Notes under the pieces: generated by a model
What the model saw: the letters and a program-made list of their open reading frames with translations, nothing else
What the model was told of the DNA's origin: nothing
Database searches by the model: none
NCBI GenBank assembly: GCA_010909165.1
Contig: VJWM01000106.1
Location: 124,001 to 188,000 of the forward strand
Source of the DNA: Anthoceros angustus
Taxonomy: Eukaryota > Streptophyta > Anthocerotopsida > Anthocerotales > Anthocerotaceae
Length of the DNA: 64,000 bases
Reading direction: 5' to 3'
In this document: positions 44,776 to 56,638 of the stretch, one piece after another
Layout of the letters: every line of letters starts with the position of its first letter
How positions within the stretch are numbered: position 1 is the stretch's first letter
Translations under genes and position numbers: made by a program

Positions 44776-45689
44776 ACCACGGTGAAGACGTGTCGGACAA
44801 TAGCGATGAGGAGGAGGCGGATATTGACAACATGGATGATGTTGATGGAAACTGGTAATCGGAAGAACCCTAGGCGAACATGACTTGACATTGTCTTTGT
44901 TTATGGTCGTTGTTCTAGAAGGGAATAATAAAAACCATACATCCAAGTGATCTCCTTTCTTGTCTTTTCGTTTTCATATGGTACACCACACTAGTGGTCG
45001 TCATGTCGCAACAACACTAAACAAAAGGCTTCGATAATTGTGTTTCGATTGAAACCACGGTTGGAAGTTTGACAAGCAAAGCGGCGCGAATCTCGCCTTA
45101 ATGCCGTTGCGACTATCAATCGTTGCGGGTGGGTACAACGTCGCTTCGAGCGCCGACGGCGCCTACCCGAATGAATGACGCCCATAAAATGTGAAAGTTG
45201 CATATATAGGGATGATTTCTACCACCCTTTCCGTGTCATTCATACCCTCTCAAGTTTCACGAGTGCAGTGGGACATGATGCATAGGGTTTGAGGCCCACC
45301 ATGGTGTCAAATTCTAGAATGACCAACTCTTTGTTCGATTGACCCGTTGGGGAAGTTAATGGGCTCTATTTCGACACTTCCAGTGTCGCCTTTCCTAATA
45401 CCATGCACACACCAGGCGGGTCCATGAAACCGATGCTTGGCTCGGGTGCACACCCTACTTTTCGTGAAATTGCGATTCCGTGGATCACTGATTCCCAACC
45501 CATTGGAAACCCCCTTTGGTGTATATTGTACAGAAAACCCCCTTCCTGTATATTCACCCCCTTGCAACTTTATCGTGTTATCCTCTCTTCTTGCTTCGCG
45601 CGCCGCCGTGGGTACCTCATTCGCATTGTCCTAGCCTCTCCAGTTTTTCTTTTATAACTTGGAGATTTCGATAAGCAGGTTATGCAGTC

Positions 45690-46830
45690 TCCAGGAGACA
45701 TTATCGGCCTAGGTTCCTTCGAATGTGCGGCCGGGGACCTGGTGCGGCGACAGGCATCCCTCCCTGTCGCTTTGGGGGCGCATGTCTTTTGGCTATGGAG
45801 GCCTTGGCGCCAACAGCTTTTCTAGGAAGCTGGGCCCTCTCGGCCCCAATTTTGACCTCTCGCTTCCTTATCCAAGATAGCAACATTTTGAAGAATTTCA
45901 TCGCAGGAGGAGTTGAGGAGGGGTGCTTCCCCCTCCAAGTGTCCCTAAAGTCGACTGGGGACCTCTTACCCCCTCTACCTAGGGAGGCCATGCCTTCTTT
46001 TTCTTCGTTTCTCGCAGACAGGCTTTGGGGGTTGCAGGCTTCTCTCCTGGAGAGGCATTATGGGTAGGAGCTACAAAGTGTTCTTCTGGATTCATCTATT
46101 CCTCGTCCCGCTAGAGCTCGCCTTCCTAGCTCCTGTCCCGCCCTTGCATCCAGGCGTTCCGCATCGCACCAATATCTTTTTGTACCGCGATGAGGTTTCG
46201 TCTGGGTCCAGTCCAACCACTAGCTTATTCTCTTCCGGCCTGTTCCTGTGGGGCCTCCATCGACGACCCTGGGGCCCCCTTAGGGCATTGTCCAATGGGT
46301 GGACAACGTATTGCTACACACAACGCCGTCCGAGACGTCATGTTCTCATTGGCCAAGGAGAGTGTTTTCTTCCCTTTCAAGGACCAGCAGTATACTTTGC
46401 TCAATGGCGTCTCTATCAGAGCTGACCTTTTCTTGACGTGGGGAACGAGGTCTCGGTTGTGGACATGGTTGTCACTGACCCAACCAAAGATTCTGTTAGC
46501 GACTATGTCATCATCCACCCTCTAGGTTGGGCAACGAAAGGGAGCGCAACTAAGAAAATTTACAAGTACAGGCCCATGCAGCAAGGTCACATTTCCATCC
46601 CTTGCCATTGAAACTCAGAGGGCCTTAGGTACGGTTTTTTCTCCTTTTATCGAGGAGTGCGCAAGGGCCTACCACAATGACATGGGTGGGGTTGGCCGCC
46701 CCCTTTCCAGTGTCATGGCATATTTCAGGCATTGGGTTTTCATCACCTTGCAAAAGGCGTTGGCCAGCACCATGTTAAGGACGATCACGAGTGCTGGAGA
46801 CGCGGCACTGGCGGCACCTATGTAGGCCCT
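45690..46830 (+). pseudogene. retrotransposon reverse transcriptase, C-terminal half, decayed
   Basis: Continues the RT at 35.2-36.3 kb: LPVRFGGACLLAMEALAPT (in shifting frames), AFLGSWALSAP, then CGASIDDPGAPLGHCPMGG with ATHNAVRDVMFSLAKE (a Cys/His pattern before the C-terminal domain), and EVSVVDMVVTDP. These are C-terminal landmarks of the same RT family. Roughly 80-100 residues between the halves are missing. Confidence 0.7.
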
Positions 46831-47623
46831 TCCCTATCTCGGACGGAGACATCTTAGGGTAGATTATGTGGGAGCACGCCCTCCATGCCTTGGTGCCCCA
46901 TCGAGGGTTGTCCTCTTTGGCCTCAGGGTAGATGGGATTTCCCATCTCGTTCTTTTCGTAAAGTCTCCACATTCTCCCATTTTTTTACATATATGACATC
47001 CACGTAGGTGTGTACAGGGTACCGATGCATTGTGTCCGTGAACACCCGATAACGTGGCCGTTATGGATAATATATATCCATGATTCCTGCACGTCGTAAA
47101 GCAACACTGGCGCGCGCCAGTCCACAAAAATGGTTTCAGGTGATGCCAGCCATGGTAGACTATGTTATGTATGTAGACGTTCATAATGCTGTGTAAAAGT
47201 TGAGATAGGAGAAGCGTGCCATTGGCCGCCGCGATATGATCGACAGCAGCGCCTCACAGCGGCCGGGACGAAGGTGGCCTTGGGCCACATTGCACGTCGA
47301 AATGTGACCGGAGCCGTCGAAAAAGTGACCGCTATCCGCGAGCTCGTGGCCATGGCGGCCTGGCGGCAGCAACGCGCGGGCTAGGCTGCCCTTGCCGGTA
47401 CTGCATGCATCATCCTGGTCCGAGGTCAGTGCCGATTTCGGTGCCTGAATTCCACGGTTCCTTCACAAAGAATCCACCTTGGGAAGGGGATGCTTGGAGC
47501 GCTTCTGTATCTGTGCTGAATTCCAGTGTTTCTGCACAGACACCAGCCTGCTGCTGCTGCTGGGGAGCGCGAGAGAATTCGAATCCCGATGCCGTCATCC
47601 GATTCCGGTGCTGATGGAAGGGC
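46831..47623. other. intergenic; 3' half is the probable FZL promoter region
   Basis: No gene or repeat recognised. GC rises toward 47.2 kb as the gene island begins. The plant-like leader of FZL probably starts in the last few hundred bases, but no TATA box can be assigned. Confidence 0.4.
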
Positions 47624-50600
47624 TTGCTGAGGAGGTACCGGGATGCGGCAGCCATGGCTGGCTTAGGACCATCTTTGGCGGTCTACTCCACCAGAGGTGC
47701 TGCCGCTGCGGTTGGGGATTGCGCAGGCCGAGCTTCCGGTGCAGATCACTCTTCTTCCCTGCAGCAGGGTGGGAGGCACCGGGAATGGGGTCCCCGTTTC
47801 CTGCGCATTGGGCCTGCCATGGCCGGCATCCGCCGGGAGCAATGGCGGGGGAATGGGGGCAGGGTTTGTGGTCCTGCAGCACTGGACTGCAGGAGGTGGC
47901 AGCGTGGGAGGAGGAGCCAGGAGCGGGTTCCGTTCTTGGATGTCTGTGATGGAAGCTTAAGACAGGAGAGCGTATGCTCGGGGGCAAGGTGGGTAAGTTA
48001 TGGCAGCTTGGAAGATAGTGCGGGAGCTGGGAAGCAGGGAGGGTATGCGGGGTCAGGTCGGGATGGGCATGGTGGGAAGAAGCAGAAGCAGGCGCAGACG
48101 CAGAAACTTCGTGTAGGGATCAGCAGCAGCGATATTGTGGGAGCGGCAGCTGCCACGGATGTGGAGCCAGGTGCAGGGTCGAAAGGGGTGTTCCCTGGAG
48201 GATTGAGGAGGGCGGAGGTGCAGATCCCGGGGCTCGTGTTGCGGGTGAAGGCGGAGGAGGTTGCAGAGGGGGATGGATCCGAGGCCCTGGCCTTGGTGAG
48301 CACGGCGGTCGCAAATGGGGTGACCATGGTGGTTCTGGAGGCTGGCACAGAGGGCGGTGCTGGAGGGGCCAGGCTGTACGAGGCGGCCCGGAGCTTGAAG
48401 GCCGCATTGCGGGGCAGGGCTATGTTGCTGGTTGCAGAGAGGGTTGACATCGCTGCTGCAGCCGGGGCCGATGGAGTGTTGCTGTCTGATCAAGGTGTAT
48501 TTTGTTTCTCTGCTCTGATTGAATGCAATGCAATGGTTCCCATGTGCCATGGCTGATGTGATCATGGTTCATGGATGGTCTGAATGCTGAGCAATGGTTC
48601 CCATGTGCCGTGGCTGATGTGATTGTGGGTCATGGATTGTGCAGGTCTGCCTGCCGTTGTGGCGAGGAGGATGATGCAGAGCAGCTTGCCGGAGACCATC
48701 GTGTCGGCTCCCCTCCCGGTGGTGGCCAGGCGGGTGGGGAGTGCAACCTCGGCTGTCTCGGCGACGGCGGACGAGGGGGCCGATTTGCTCATTCTGCAGC
48801 CTGGTGCCCCGGCTGCGGAGTCGCAGGATCTGGTAAGGGCTGTGGGTGACCGGGTGAGCATCCCGGTGTTTCTGGATGCGCCTGAGGGGTTGGAGTATCT
48901 CTTGGCCGGCGGGAATGGGCTGGTGCTCGACCTGGCGGATGCTCGGGAGTCCGGGAAGGGAGATGTGGGGGGATACATTGCCGGGTTGCAGCAGGATGTT
49001 GCCTCGGCCATCCAGCAGAGGATTCTGTGCTCTTCTGAGGAATTCGAGTGTGAGGTGTACGGCTCTGACGATGAAGGGGAAGGGAGGGCTGGAGGCAGAG
49101 TCTCTCCGCTGCAGGAGTCCCTGGATCGCCTGGCGGACCAGATCGTGGAGGAGGAACGGGAGCTTCTGACTGCTATGATCGACTTCGTCCGAGACGCTGC
49201 ACCGGAGATGGAGGAGGTGTCTCTGTTGGTGGATGCTCTGGCCCAGCTGGATGAGCTCTTCCTCCTTGTTGTGGTGGTGAGTGCCGGTTGCCTCATCGCT
49301 GGATTTGCAGGAATGTTGCTTGCTTCACCGTTGCCATGACAACATGTCCATCGCCCTTGCGAATTACAGGGAGAGTTCAACTCTGGGAAGTCCTCTGTCA
49401 TCAACGCTCTGCTTGGGAAGAAGTTTCTGAGAGAAGGGGTGCTGCCCACCACGAACGAGATCACTTTGCTCCGGCACTGTGGAGATTCCGAGGAGGCAAA
49501 GGAGAGATCGGAGCGACATCCTGATGGCCATTTCATGCAGTTCCTTCCCGCCCCTCTCTTAAAGCAGGTCAGGATCATGCATGGGCTAAAGCATTCAGAT
49601 GTTTGCTATGTTGTTTCTGTTTCCGGAAGTCAATCCTAACCATATCTGAAACAGAGCAGATGAATCTCGTGGACACGCCTGGCACCAACGTCATACTGCA
49701 GCGCCAACAGCGTCTCACTGAAGAATTCGTGCCACGCGCAGACCTGGTTCTCTTCGTCCTCTCAGCAGACAGGCCTTTCACTGAAAGTGAGGTCAGGTCG
49801 GCTGCCCACTACGTTGCTGCCATGGGTTCTTCAGCAGGCCTCCTGGGATCTATTCTCACATGCCATGCTTCCTCCACTCCCTGTTCCTGCTCAGGTGTCC
49901 TTCTTGAGATACATCCGGCAATGGGGGAAGAAGGTGATCTTCATCTTGAACAAGTCCGATGTCTTCAAAGTGCCTCAGGAGGTAAGCATTGGCATGCTTC
50001 CCTTCTCTTCCCATCCAGCAGCCAAGCCCTGTGCTCTGCACGCAGACCCTGTGTACCTGGCCTTGGCGTAACCAATTCACCTGACTGCAATTCTTCTACT
50101 TCCAGCTGGAGGAAGTGAAGAAGTTCGTGGCAGACAACGCCCAACGCTTTCTCAACATCGAGCGTGCCTTCGTGTACCCTGTCTCTGCACGGCGGGCAAT
50201 CAAAGCGAAGCTGGCTGCCTCCACCGACGGGGTGATCGATGAAGCAGTCCTGTTCGAAGACAAAGACTGGAAAGTCAGTGGCTTCGACGATCTAGAGAGC
50301 TTCATCCTCGGGTTCATGGGCGGTTCTACAGACGCTGGGGCCGAGAGGATCAGGCTGAAGCTTGACACGCCCTTGGGGATCGGCCTGGCTCTGCTTGCTG
50401 CCTGCGAGAGACAGCTCACAGCTGAGAAGACGAAAGCAGAGGCAGATCTGCAAACTTTGAACAGGGTGGAAGATCAGGTGCAGCGATACGAGGAGGCTCT
50501 GCAGAGCACTGCTATCCTGCAGCGTCAGCGCACCACTGGCTTGGTATGCATCCTCGCGCCCTGCCTCACCCTGTTGCCATGCACAGGATCTGCCTTCACA

Positions 50601-51744
50601 CTCATGCTCTGGCTCATACTTGTCAGTTAGCTTGCAGGTACAAGCTGCAAAAGACCGGGCTGACAGATTCGTCGAGGACGTCCTCCGGTTGTCTAACGTT
50701 GAGGTGGTCGCCAAGTACGTTGTTGGATCAGATCGGACGCAGTCTTTGCCCGTTGCGGCTGAGTTTGACCGGAAGGTTCTGGGTTCGGCTTACGCAGATG
50801 CAAAGGTAGCTGCTGAATGTTGCTGGCCTGGCGAGTGCGTTGTTTGTCATGGGTTCAGTGTTGGTCCATGTCACGCAGTTGAGCCTGCAACCTGTCATGG
50901 ATTTGGACATGTCAGGTCTCTCTGGAGGAGCATGCTGCATGGTTAGAGGCAAACAATGAGCGGCAACTCAAGAGCTACATCCAAGTGATGAGAAGCCGGT
51001 GGCCCGACTTGCATCCCGCTGCTGATGCGATGGGTGCACAGGAGTTGGTGGAATCTGCCGACAAGACGGCTGTCCTGGAACCCAACACGAGCATGGGAGT
51101 GCTGAAAGAGTTCGACACCAAGGCTGCCCTCATCTTGTTAGAGCAAGAAATGCGGGAAGTGGTGAGCAACAAGAGCTGGGTCTGTCTGGCGTGACTTGGA
51201 GCAGCAATGCAATCCCTCTGATAACTGGACATGGCTGCAGGTAATGGGTACCGTGGGTGGACTCGGCGCCGCAGGCTTGTCGGCGTCTGTTCTAACGACC
51301 ATACTGCCAACAACCTTGGAAGATCTCATTGCCTTGGGGCTGTGCTCTGCAGGAGGGTAAGCTGGCTTTCAAATGGGTCGCATCTCAGCGACGGAATAGA
51401 GACTCTGCATTGAAAGGAGTTCCCTCTTGAGTTCAAATCACTGAACTGAGCACGTGCTGCGCAGATTGGTTGGAGTTTTAAACCTGCCTCTACGGCGTGC
51501 TGACGTGAAGAAGAAAGTGACTCAGGTTGCAGACTCTTTAGCGCGCCAGTTGGATGCAGCGATGCAGACAGACCTGCTGGAGGCAATCAGCAGGGTCCGG
51601 GCAGAAGTGGGTCAGGTGGTAACTCCTTACCGAAATGCTGCCCAGCTTGAATCTGAGCGCGTTACCGCCCTTCAAGCCCGGCTGCAGGAGCTTGACAACA
51701 GGTTGCGATTGGTGAGGATCCGGGTTCAGAATCTTGGAGTCTAA
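47624..51744 (+). CDS. FZL: chloroplast FZO-like dynamin-family GTPase (FZL)
   Basis: Homolog of plant FZL, a mitofusin-like GTPase of chloroplast membranes needed for normal thylakoid organisation and membrane fusion. Ten exons with GT/AG borders: 47624-48494, 48645-49276, 49370-49567, 49660-49791, 49895-49981, 50106-50543, 50638-50805, 50916-51161, 51241-51356, 51465-51744; 1055 residues (Arabidopsis about 912). The N-terminus is long and Ala/Arg/Gly-rich (likely transit peptide). A thiamine-phosphate-synthase-like module follows at about 195-440. The GTPase has G1 GEFNSGKS (502-509), G3 DTPG (572) and G4 NKSD (630-633). A hydrophobic hairpin GGLGAAGLSASVL with LEDLIALGLCSAGG (about 928-963) anchors it, and a coiled coil ends it. 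The start could also be the ATG at 47654. Its stop is 155 bp from that of the convergent SET gene. Confidence 0.92.
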
Positions 51745-51899
51745 ATCTTTGAAGGTGTAGGCCACCCTTGTTTCTATTAGAGTTATCCGCGCAGGGAGGG
51801 TCAGCAATGTACCCAACGGAAGGCTCGTCACAGATCCGCTGTACGTCATGTCTTCCACATGGAATGACATTGATTAATAAATTGGGGAGTTGGAGATGC

Positions 51900-54800
51900 T
51901 CACTCCTCAGAAAGGTCAAAGGCCTCTTCTGCCGCTGCTAGGAACAGCTCTGCCAGCTCTTTCTGACCCATCCTGTATATAATACATGAGCGCTTGTTGG
52001 CTGACAGCAAGTTGCTCTCCATCGTTGCTGGCGCCATGTGAGTGCTGCTCAGGCATAAACAACATATTAGCTGCCACTACATAGGGGAGCGGAAATTAGA
52101 ACCGTGCAGTAAATTTGACCTTAGCGTAAACTGGGCAATACGGTCTTTCTCCAGTAGTCCAGCATCCATTTGGCGAGTGCCAGTGCCTTCATCCAATCCG
52201 AACTTTCTGCAAGGCAAAACAAAGCGGATGAGTGACACTACAAGATCCTGTGAGTTAGTACCACGATCAGCGATGAATGCAGCTGGTTATGATCTTACAA
52301 AGATATTAACAGATCTATCAGAAGCTTGTAAGCCCCTGCATCTCCACAAACCTCCCACACAGCTGCAGATATGTCCTCCTTCGTGGGTTGTCTCACACGA
52401 CCGGAATCAGTCAGCTGTGAAAGTGCATCATGCAAACAATAGGACTTCAGTTTGGAACCCAAACGGTATCATAACCCCAAAAATGGAGCAGATTCACAGC
52501 AAAGACTAAAAGTTCTGTAGTACCTGATCAAGCAATGCCATAGTTTCGAGATATTGACTTTCCGTCATGGCAAGGGTGCGCAACGCTGCAAGAACAGGTT
52601 CAGGAAAGGTCTGATACGTATGTCGAGGCCGCTTCCGGTTCCCACTCCAACTGTAGCCACTGGAAGGTGTAGTAGATTCTGGCTCCACATCGGGCACAGA
52701 GCTACCGTCTCCATTCTGAGATTTCCTCAGGAACCCAATCTTCAACAACGATACACTTAGCAACCAACGTAGTTCAAGACCCTGAATGGAAGAAAGAGCA
52801 AGTCTTGTTCAGGCTTGGGCACATCAGGTTAAATGTAACTTCCCGAACACTGTGTCCTGGAGATGGCAATGCAACCACCAGGAAATCCCGAACTGTGAAG
52901 GTCAGCAAACACATGATCTGAGACAAATGAGAACCTGTGCGGCGAGAAACCGGAGCTTTTCCTCGGCACAAGGTGACTGCTCCAGCAACCTTCTGGGAAA
53001 ATGCACCTGCAAATCCAAAAGTGAAGAGCAGTTGCAAGAGCACTTAGATTTTTTTTTTCAGCGACACCGACCACTTAGGTTTTGGTCCACCTAGGATGTA
53101 CACACTTGCAAACCAGTCATTTTTTTCTTCAACAAGGAGTATCATTACTGAGGTTACATCTACTAACCATGATGAAGTCATCCGGATTGTCGTCCAAGAC
53201 AAAGCCATAGAGAAACAGCAGCTCCTGAAAACAACACTTTGTGAGTCCGCGAGAGGACATGGGGAAAGAGAGTATTGCAGAGTAACCACCATAGCAGCAT
53301 TTCAATAAAAGACATGCCCAGGGATTAGTCCGTTGTCCACTGCAAAGAGATGACGACAAAGACTTACCTCGTTCCCTTTGTTCCCATATTTGATACGAAT
53401 CTCCTTGTTTGGATCATGTTTGTAACCTGGCACTGCATTTAAAGCAGAAGTAAGCGGTTGAGGTGGCAAGCACCATTGCCCTGCCCCAGGAAACAACTAG
53501 GACATGGCTTAAGGGCAAACTGCTTGAAAATGGCCAAGAGAATACGCACATGTGGTCAGGAACATGGACCAAGGAACATTTGTGCTAGTCCCCTCACTGT
53601 TGTCCACTTCCCACAATGTAGTAGCCCTGATATCTGCATGGTTGACGAGACGATGGTGGAAATTCAAGGCAGAAGCCAGGATTTCCAAATCATTGCATCC
53701 AATCCAAAGTGTTATAATGTCCCTACCATGATTGCAGAAGTCGATGCCTGGAACAAGCCCCTCAACATGAACTACGAGTTCTGTGCCATCCGATGCAGCC
53801 ATCTCCTTGTGTGGAACATTTTTCACACCCGATGCAGCCGTCTCCTTGCGTGCAACTTGTTTTGCACGGGTTTTTCTGCTGCTGGGCATACCTCCATTGG
53901 GCATATCTCCATTGTGCATATCTCCGTCGGGTATACCTCCTTCAGTTGCTTCACTTGCAGGGTCATCATCTAAGGAACTTGCAGGGTCATCATCTGAGGA
54001 GCCTGAAGCAGGTGCTTGTGTACTCGGTGCTCTTGGTGCCGTCGGAAAGACGTAGGGGTGTGGGCAAGGAATACTCAGAGCACGTGTCCAGAAGGCGCAA
54101 TTTGCCCTGACAGTCAACATGAAAGCACATACGAGATAAGCTTCAAACAATGTCTCGTCATATTGAAAAAATTGGCCCATGCTTAAGCTGCTATCCGTGG
54201 TTTTCACAAACCCTTGACAAATCATGGAAGTGGCATCCAGGGGGTAGTATCCAAAGCTTACCAGACAAAATCTTCAAACGCAACTGTCCTGAAAGATTGA
54301 CGAACCATCAAGACTTAGCGACAAGCCTTGACCATAGGTGCTCACAACAATGCACAATCACGCTTTTCCTTAGACTGACTATCCATGACAGAAACCTCAG
54401 AAAGAACAGCTTGGACATGAGAGCCTGCAGTAAGGCAAGATGTTGCAGCCGACTGCAAGGAGGGAGCTTTGCACCACCTGTCAGATATGCCTGCTAATGA
54501 GAAAAACCTTTCAGCTAAAGGTGTAACCCTGTCATCGAACACCCTCCTGAGAGACTTCACCTGCAGATTGAAAGCAGCATCAGATGACACTCGCTCGTTC
54601 ATGGCTCAATGTCTTCAGCGCTGTGATGGTCCTACCGACACCGAGACTGACCTGTGCTTCTGTGGCTGAAAACAGAGCAGTTCCTCTCAACTCCAGTAGT
54701 TCTTCCGGAGAGTAGAATACAGGATTACCAAATTTAACTGGAAATATGTCAAGATAGCTGTGATAAAGCTTAAGGGAGTGTCACCATCATCAACCTTAGA

Positions 54801-55607
54801 GACAGGCAGCCACCAACACTTCCACCATCCTCTAGCCCAGCGTCAAGAACACCGACCAGGCAGCTGAACCCTGGACTAAAGGATACGGTGCCCAGAAGGA
54901 CGAACTCCCTCTCGCTTTTTCCACGATCAAAAAAAGCATAATTAACAACCTATCATCAACGTCTCCATTTTCAAACAGCTTCATGTACTCCTCTCCCAGT
55001 AAAGGGTCTTTCAGGATAGTGACAGGTGAAATTGCCAACTGCAACGGGGTCACCAGATGGATGCCTGCAACATTTGGCAATTTAGCAGCAACGCCCACAA
55101 AATACCCCAAGAATCCCAGAAAAAGAGCAAGCCAACAGACCTTCAGCACCCTGGGAGGAGGCAAACATGCCATAGCCCTGATGCTGTTCCTCTCTGCAAT
55201 ACTTGATGTGACAATTGATAAACTGGCCTCCATTCACCTTCCAAAGACATCAAACAGCATAGAGCATTTCAATTACAGACTTCCAAGAGTTAGTACAGCT
55301 ATGAATGGCATCAGCCATCCACGTTCAACACAGGGAAAATATGTACGGCCCCTCCACTGAGCTGAAACAGACAGTGCAGAAGCATTACTTGCATCCACTC
55401 CAGGAAACGCTGCAGACAAGCTTCGTCAAGCCGCTCTAAGCTAACTAGAGATTCTGGAGCTCCTGAATCAACCGACAATGGCTCGTTTCCTCCCTCCCCG
55501 CAGGAGATATCCCCATCATGCGGCAAGCTGTCGGGCACTTCCACAACCGACTCTTCGAATAGTCTTGCCGCCTCTGCAGCAGGTGGCTGCCCACTGTCCG
55601 AAGCCAT
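51900..55607 (-). CDS. SET-domain protein lysine methyltransferase (RLSMT/SETD-like, At2g18850 type)
   Basis: Fifteen exons on the minus strand encode 654 residues: 55607-55389, 55237-55150, 55064-54887, 54757-54652, 54560-54478, 54288-54262, 54106-53727, 53633-53550, 53432-53368, 53224-53168, 53006-52935, 52781-52524, 52414-52299, 52206-52120, 52044-51900. All phases agree. The protein is a SAM-dependent lysine methyltransferase of the plant Rubisco-methyltransferase-like class, closest in memory to Arabidopsis At2g18850. Landmarks: LQLAISPVTILKDPLLGEEY, SSFWAPYLDIFPVKFGNP, WTRALSIPCPHPYVFP, the catalytic-site motif GLVPGIDFCNHD (351-362), IKYGNKGNEELLFLYGF (402-418) and NPDDF. The C-terminal substrate-binding part has YSWSGNRKRP and AAVWEVCGDAGAYKLLIDLL. 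A hydrophilic insert with DDDPAS repeats sits inside the SET domain (exon 7). The substrate is unknown. Confidence 0.88.
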
Positions 55608-55962
55608 CCCAGATACTCATCAACAGCACCGTCCTGTGTACAGCCTTTACTGCTCAGAGTATGGTCGAATAAGTTATAACGTTTTCGATTTCTCTGTGAA
55701 TTTGGCGGCCAAACTTGAATCCGTTTGCCCTACTGCGTCCATCGGTCCGCTACAAAGCCCGAACCGCGGACACCGCTCAGTCTCGTCATGGCTGTCCGCG
55801 TGTCGGGGCTGCGCCTCCTGCAACCTTGGGGTTTCCGCGTGAGGGTTTTCTCTGCGTCCAGTGGTAGAGCTCGTGCTGCTGAAGTCCCGGCGGCTGGTAT
55901 TGAGTGTGCCGTGTGATGCCGTTTGTTTGTTCAAGAAGTTCTGTTTGTGCTCAAGGCGTCGA
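55608..55962. promoter_or_regulatory. shared 355-bp upstream region of two divergent genes
   Basis: It lies between the start codons of the SET gene (minus) and the small two-exon gene (plus). Both promoters must be here unless one overlaps the other gene. No TATA box stands out in either direction. Confidence 0.5.
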
Positions 55963-56638
55963 ATGGCTGTGGCTGCAGAAATTGGGCTGCGAGACTTTTT
56001 GAGTGCTGTGGGAAGGGGCGTGGAGGCACATGCAGACAAGATCGAGAAGGAGGTCGGCGGAATCAAAGAGCTGTTGCTCATGAGATCGGGGATTTTGAAG
56101 AAGATCAGCGTTCCTTGCAAACAGGTGAGCTCTGCTGATACCGTCGTTGAAGACGTCGTTGTGTAGAACAGATTTGCGTTTTCTGCTGTGTCACCCTCAC
56201 CGGAGAGGAGGATGATGATATACATGTTTCCAACACTTGGACTGAAGTGTGTTCTCATGAGGACAAAACATGCTGCGTTCTTTCTGACTCCTCTTCCGGT
56301 CTGAGCTTGTGTGCACCTATCCTCAAGTTTTAGTGTAGCCCTCTCTTTCGTCCCCCGAGTTTGTTCTGAGGAGAGTGATGAGCAATTTTTTTTCAACACT
56401 TGGGCTGAAATTCTGGTGAAGAAAACACTGCTGCGTTCTTTCTGACTCCTCAGAACTTCGGGTTTGTCTGGCTGTAGTTTCCGAGACAATTATTCGTTGC
56501 GGCTGCTAGGGTGAGCAGAATTTTCTGACCCTGAACGCCTTTTACTCTTCACAGAGAAAGCTGATTTTGCGGTACACGGAAAAATACCGTCAAGGCGTTT
56601 GGAGACCTCGTAAAATGGCAACCAGCCCACCTGCTTGA
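55963..56638 (+). CDS. small two-exon gene, 81 residues, function unknown
   Basis: Exon 1 (55963-56124) begins MAVAAEIGLRDFLSAVGRGV and ends ...RSGILKKISVPCKQ at a GTGAGC donor. Exon 2 (56555-56638) follows an ACAG acceptor in phase 0 with RKLILRYTEKYRQGVWRPRK and a stop after SPPA. The joined protein is amphipathic and basic, with a helical N-terminal half (HADKIEKEVGGIKELLLMRS) and a Cys-Lys then basic C-terminus. I do not recognise a family. Support is the clean splice frame, the dense helical pattern and its divergent pairing with the SET gene. The 430-bp intron contains a diverged direct repeat. A minus-strand 271-codon frame overlapping it is judged spurious. Confidence 0.6.

Larger units (their letters stand above)
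36331..45689. mobile_element. insertion splitting the RT; includes DUF7869-like transposase
   Basis: About 9.3 kb separates the two RT halves. The right part (42.3-44.8 kb, plus strand) encodes a decayed DUF7869-like transposase. The left part (37.0-41.0 kb, minus strand) holds decayed unrecognised frames that diverge from it. A 1-kb spacer (41.05-42.3 kb) lies between. No terminal inverted repeats or target duplications could be identified by eye, so the exact limits and whether this is one element are open. The first 500 bp (36.33-36.85 kb) may be another fragment (frame 36657-36842). Confidence 0.5.

Noticed and set aside
54122-54180. Candidate exon YDETLFEAYL in the SET gene
   Set aside because: Its phase does not fit the flanking exons; 54288-54262 joined to 54106 gives a continuous frame with family motifs.
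55674-56489. 271-codon minus-strand open frame
   Set aside because: It overlaps the shared promoter and both exons of the small plus-strand gene, has no domain, and its composition is that of an antisense shadow.
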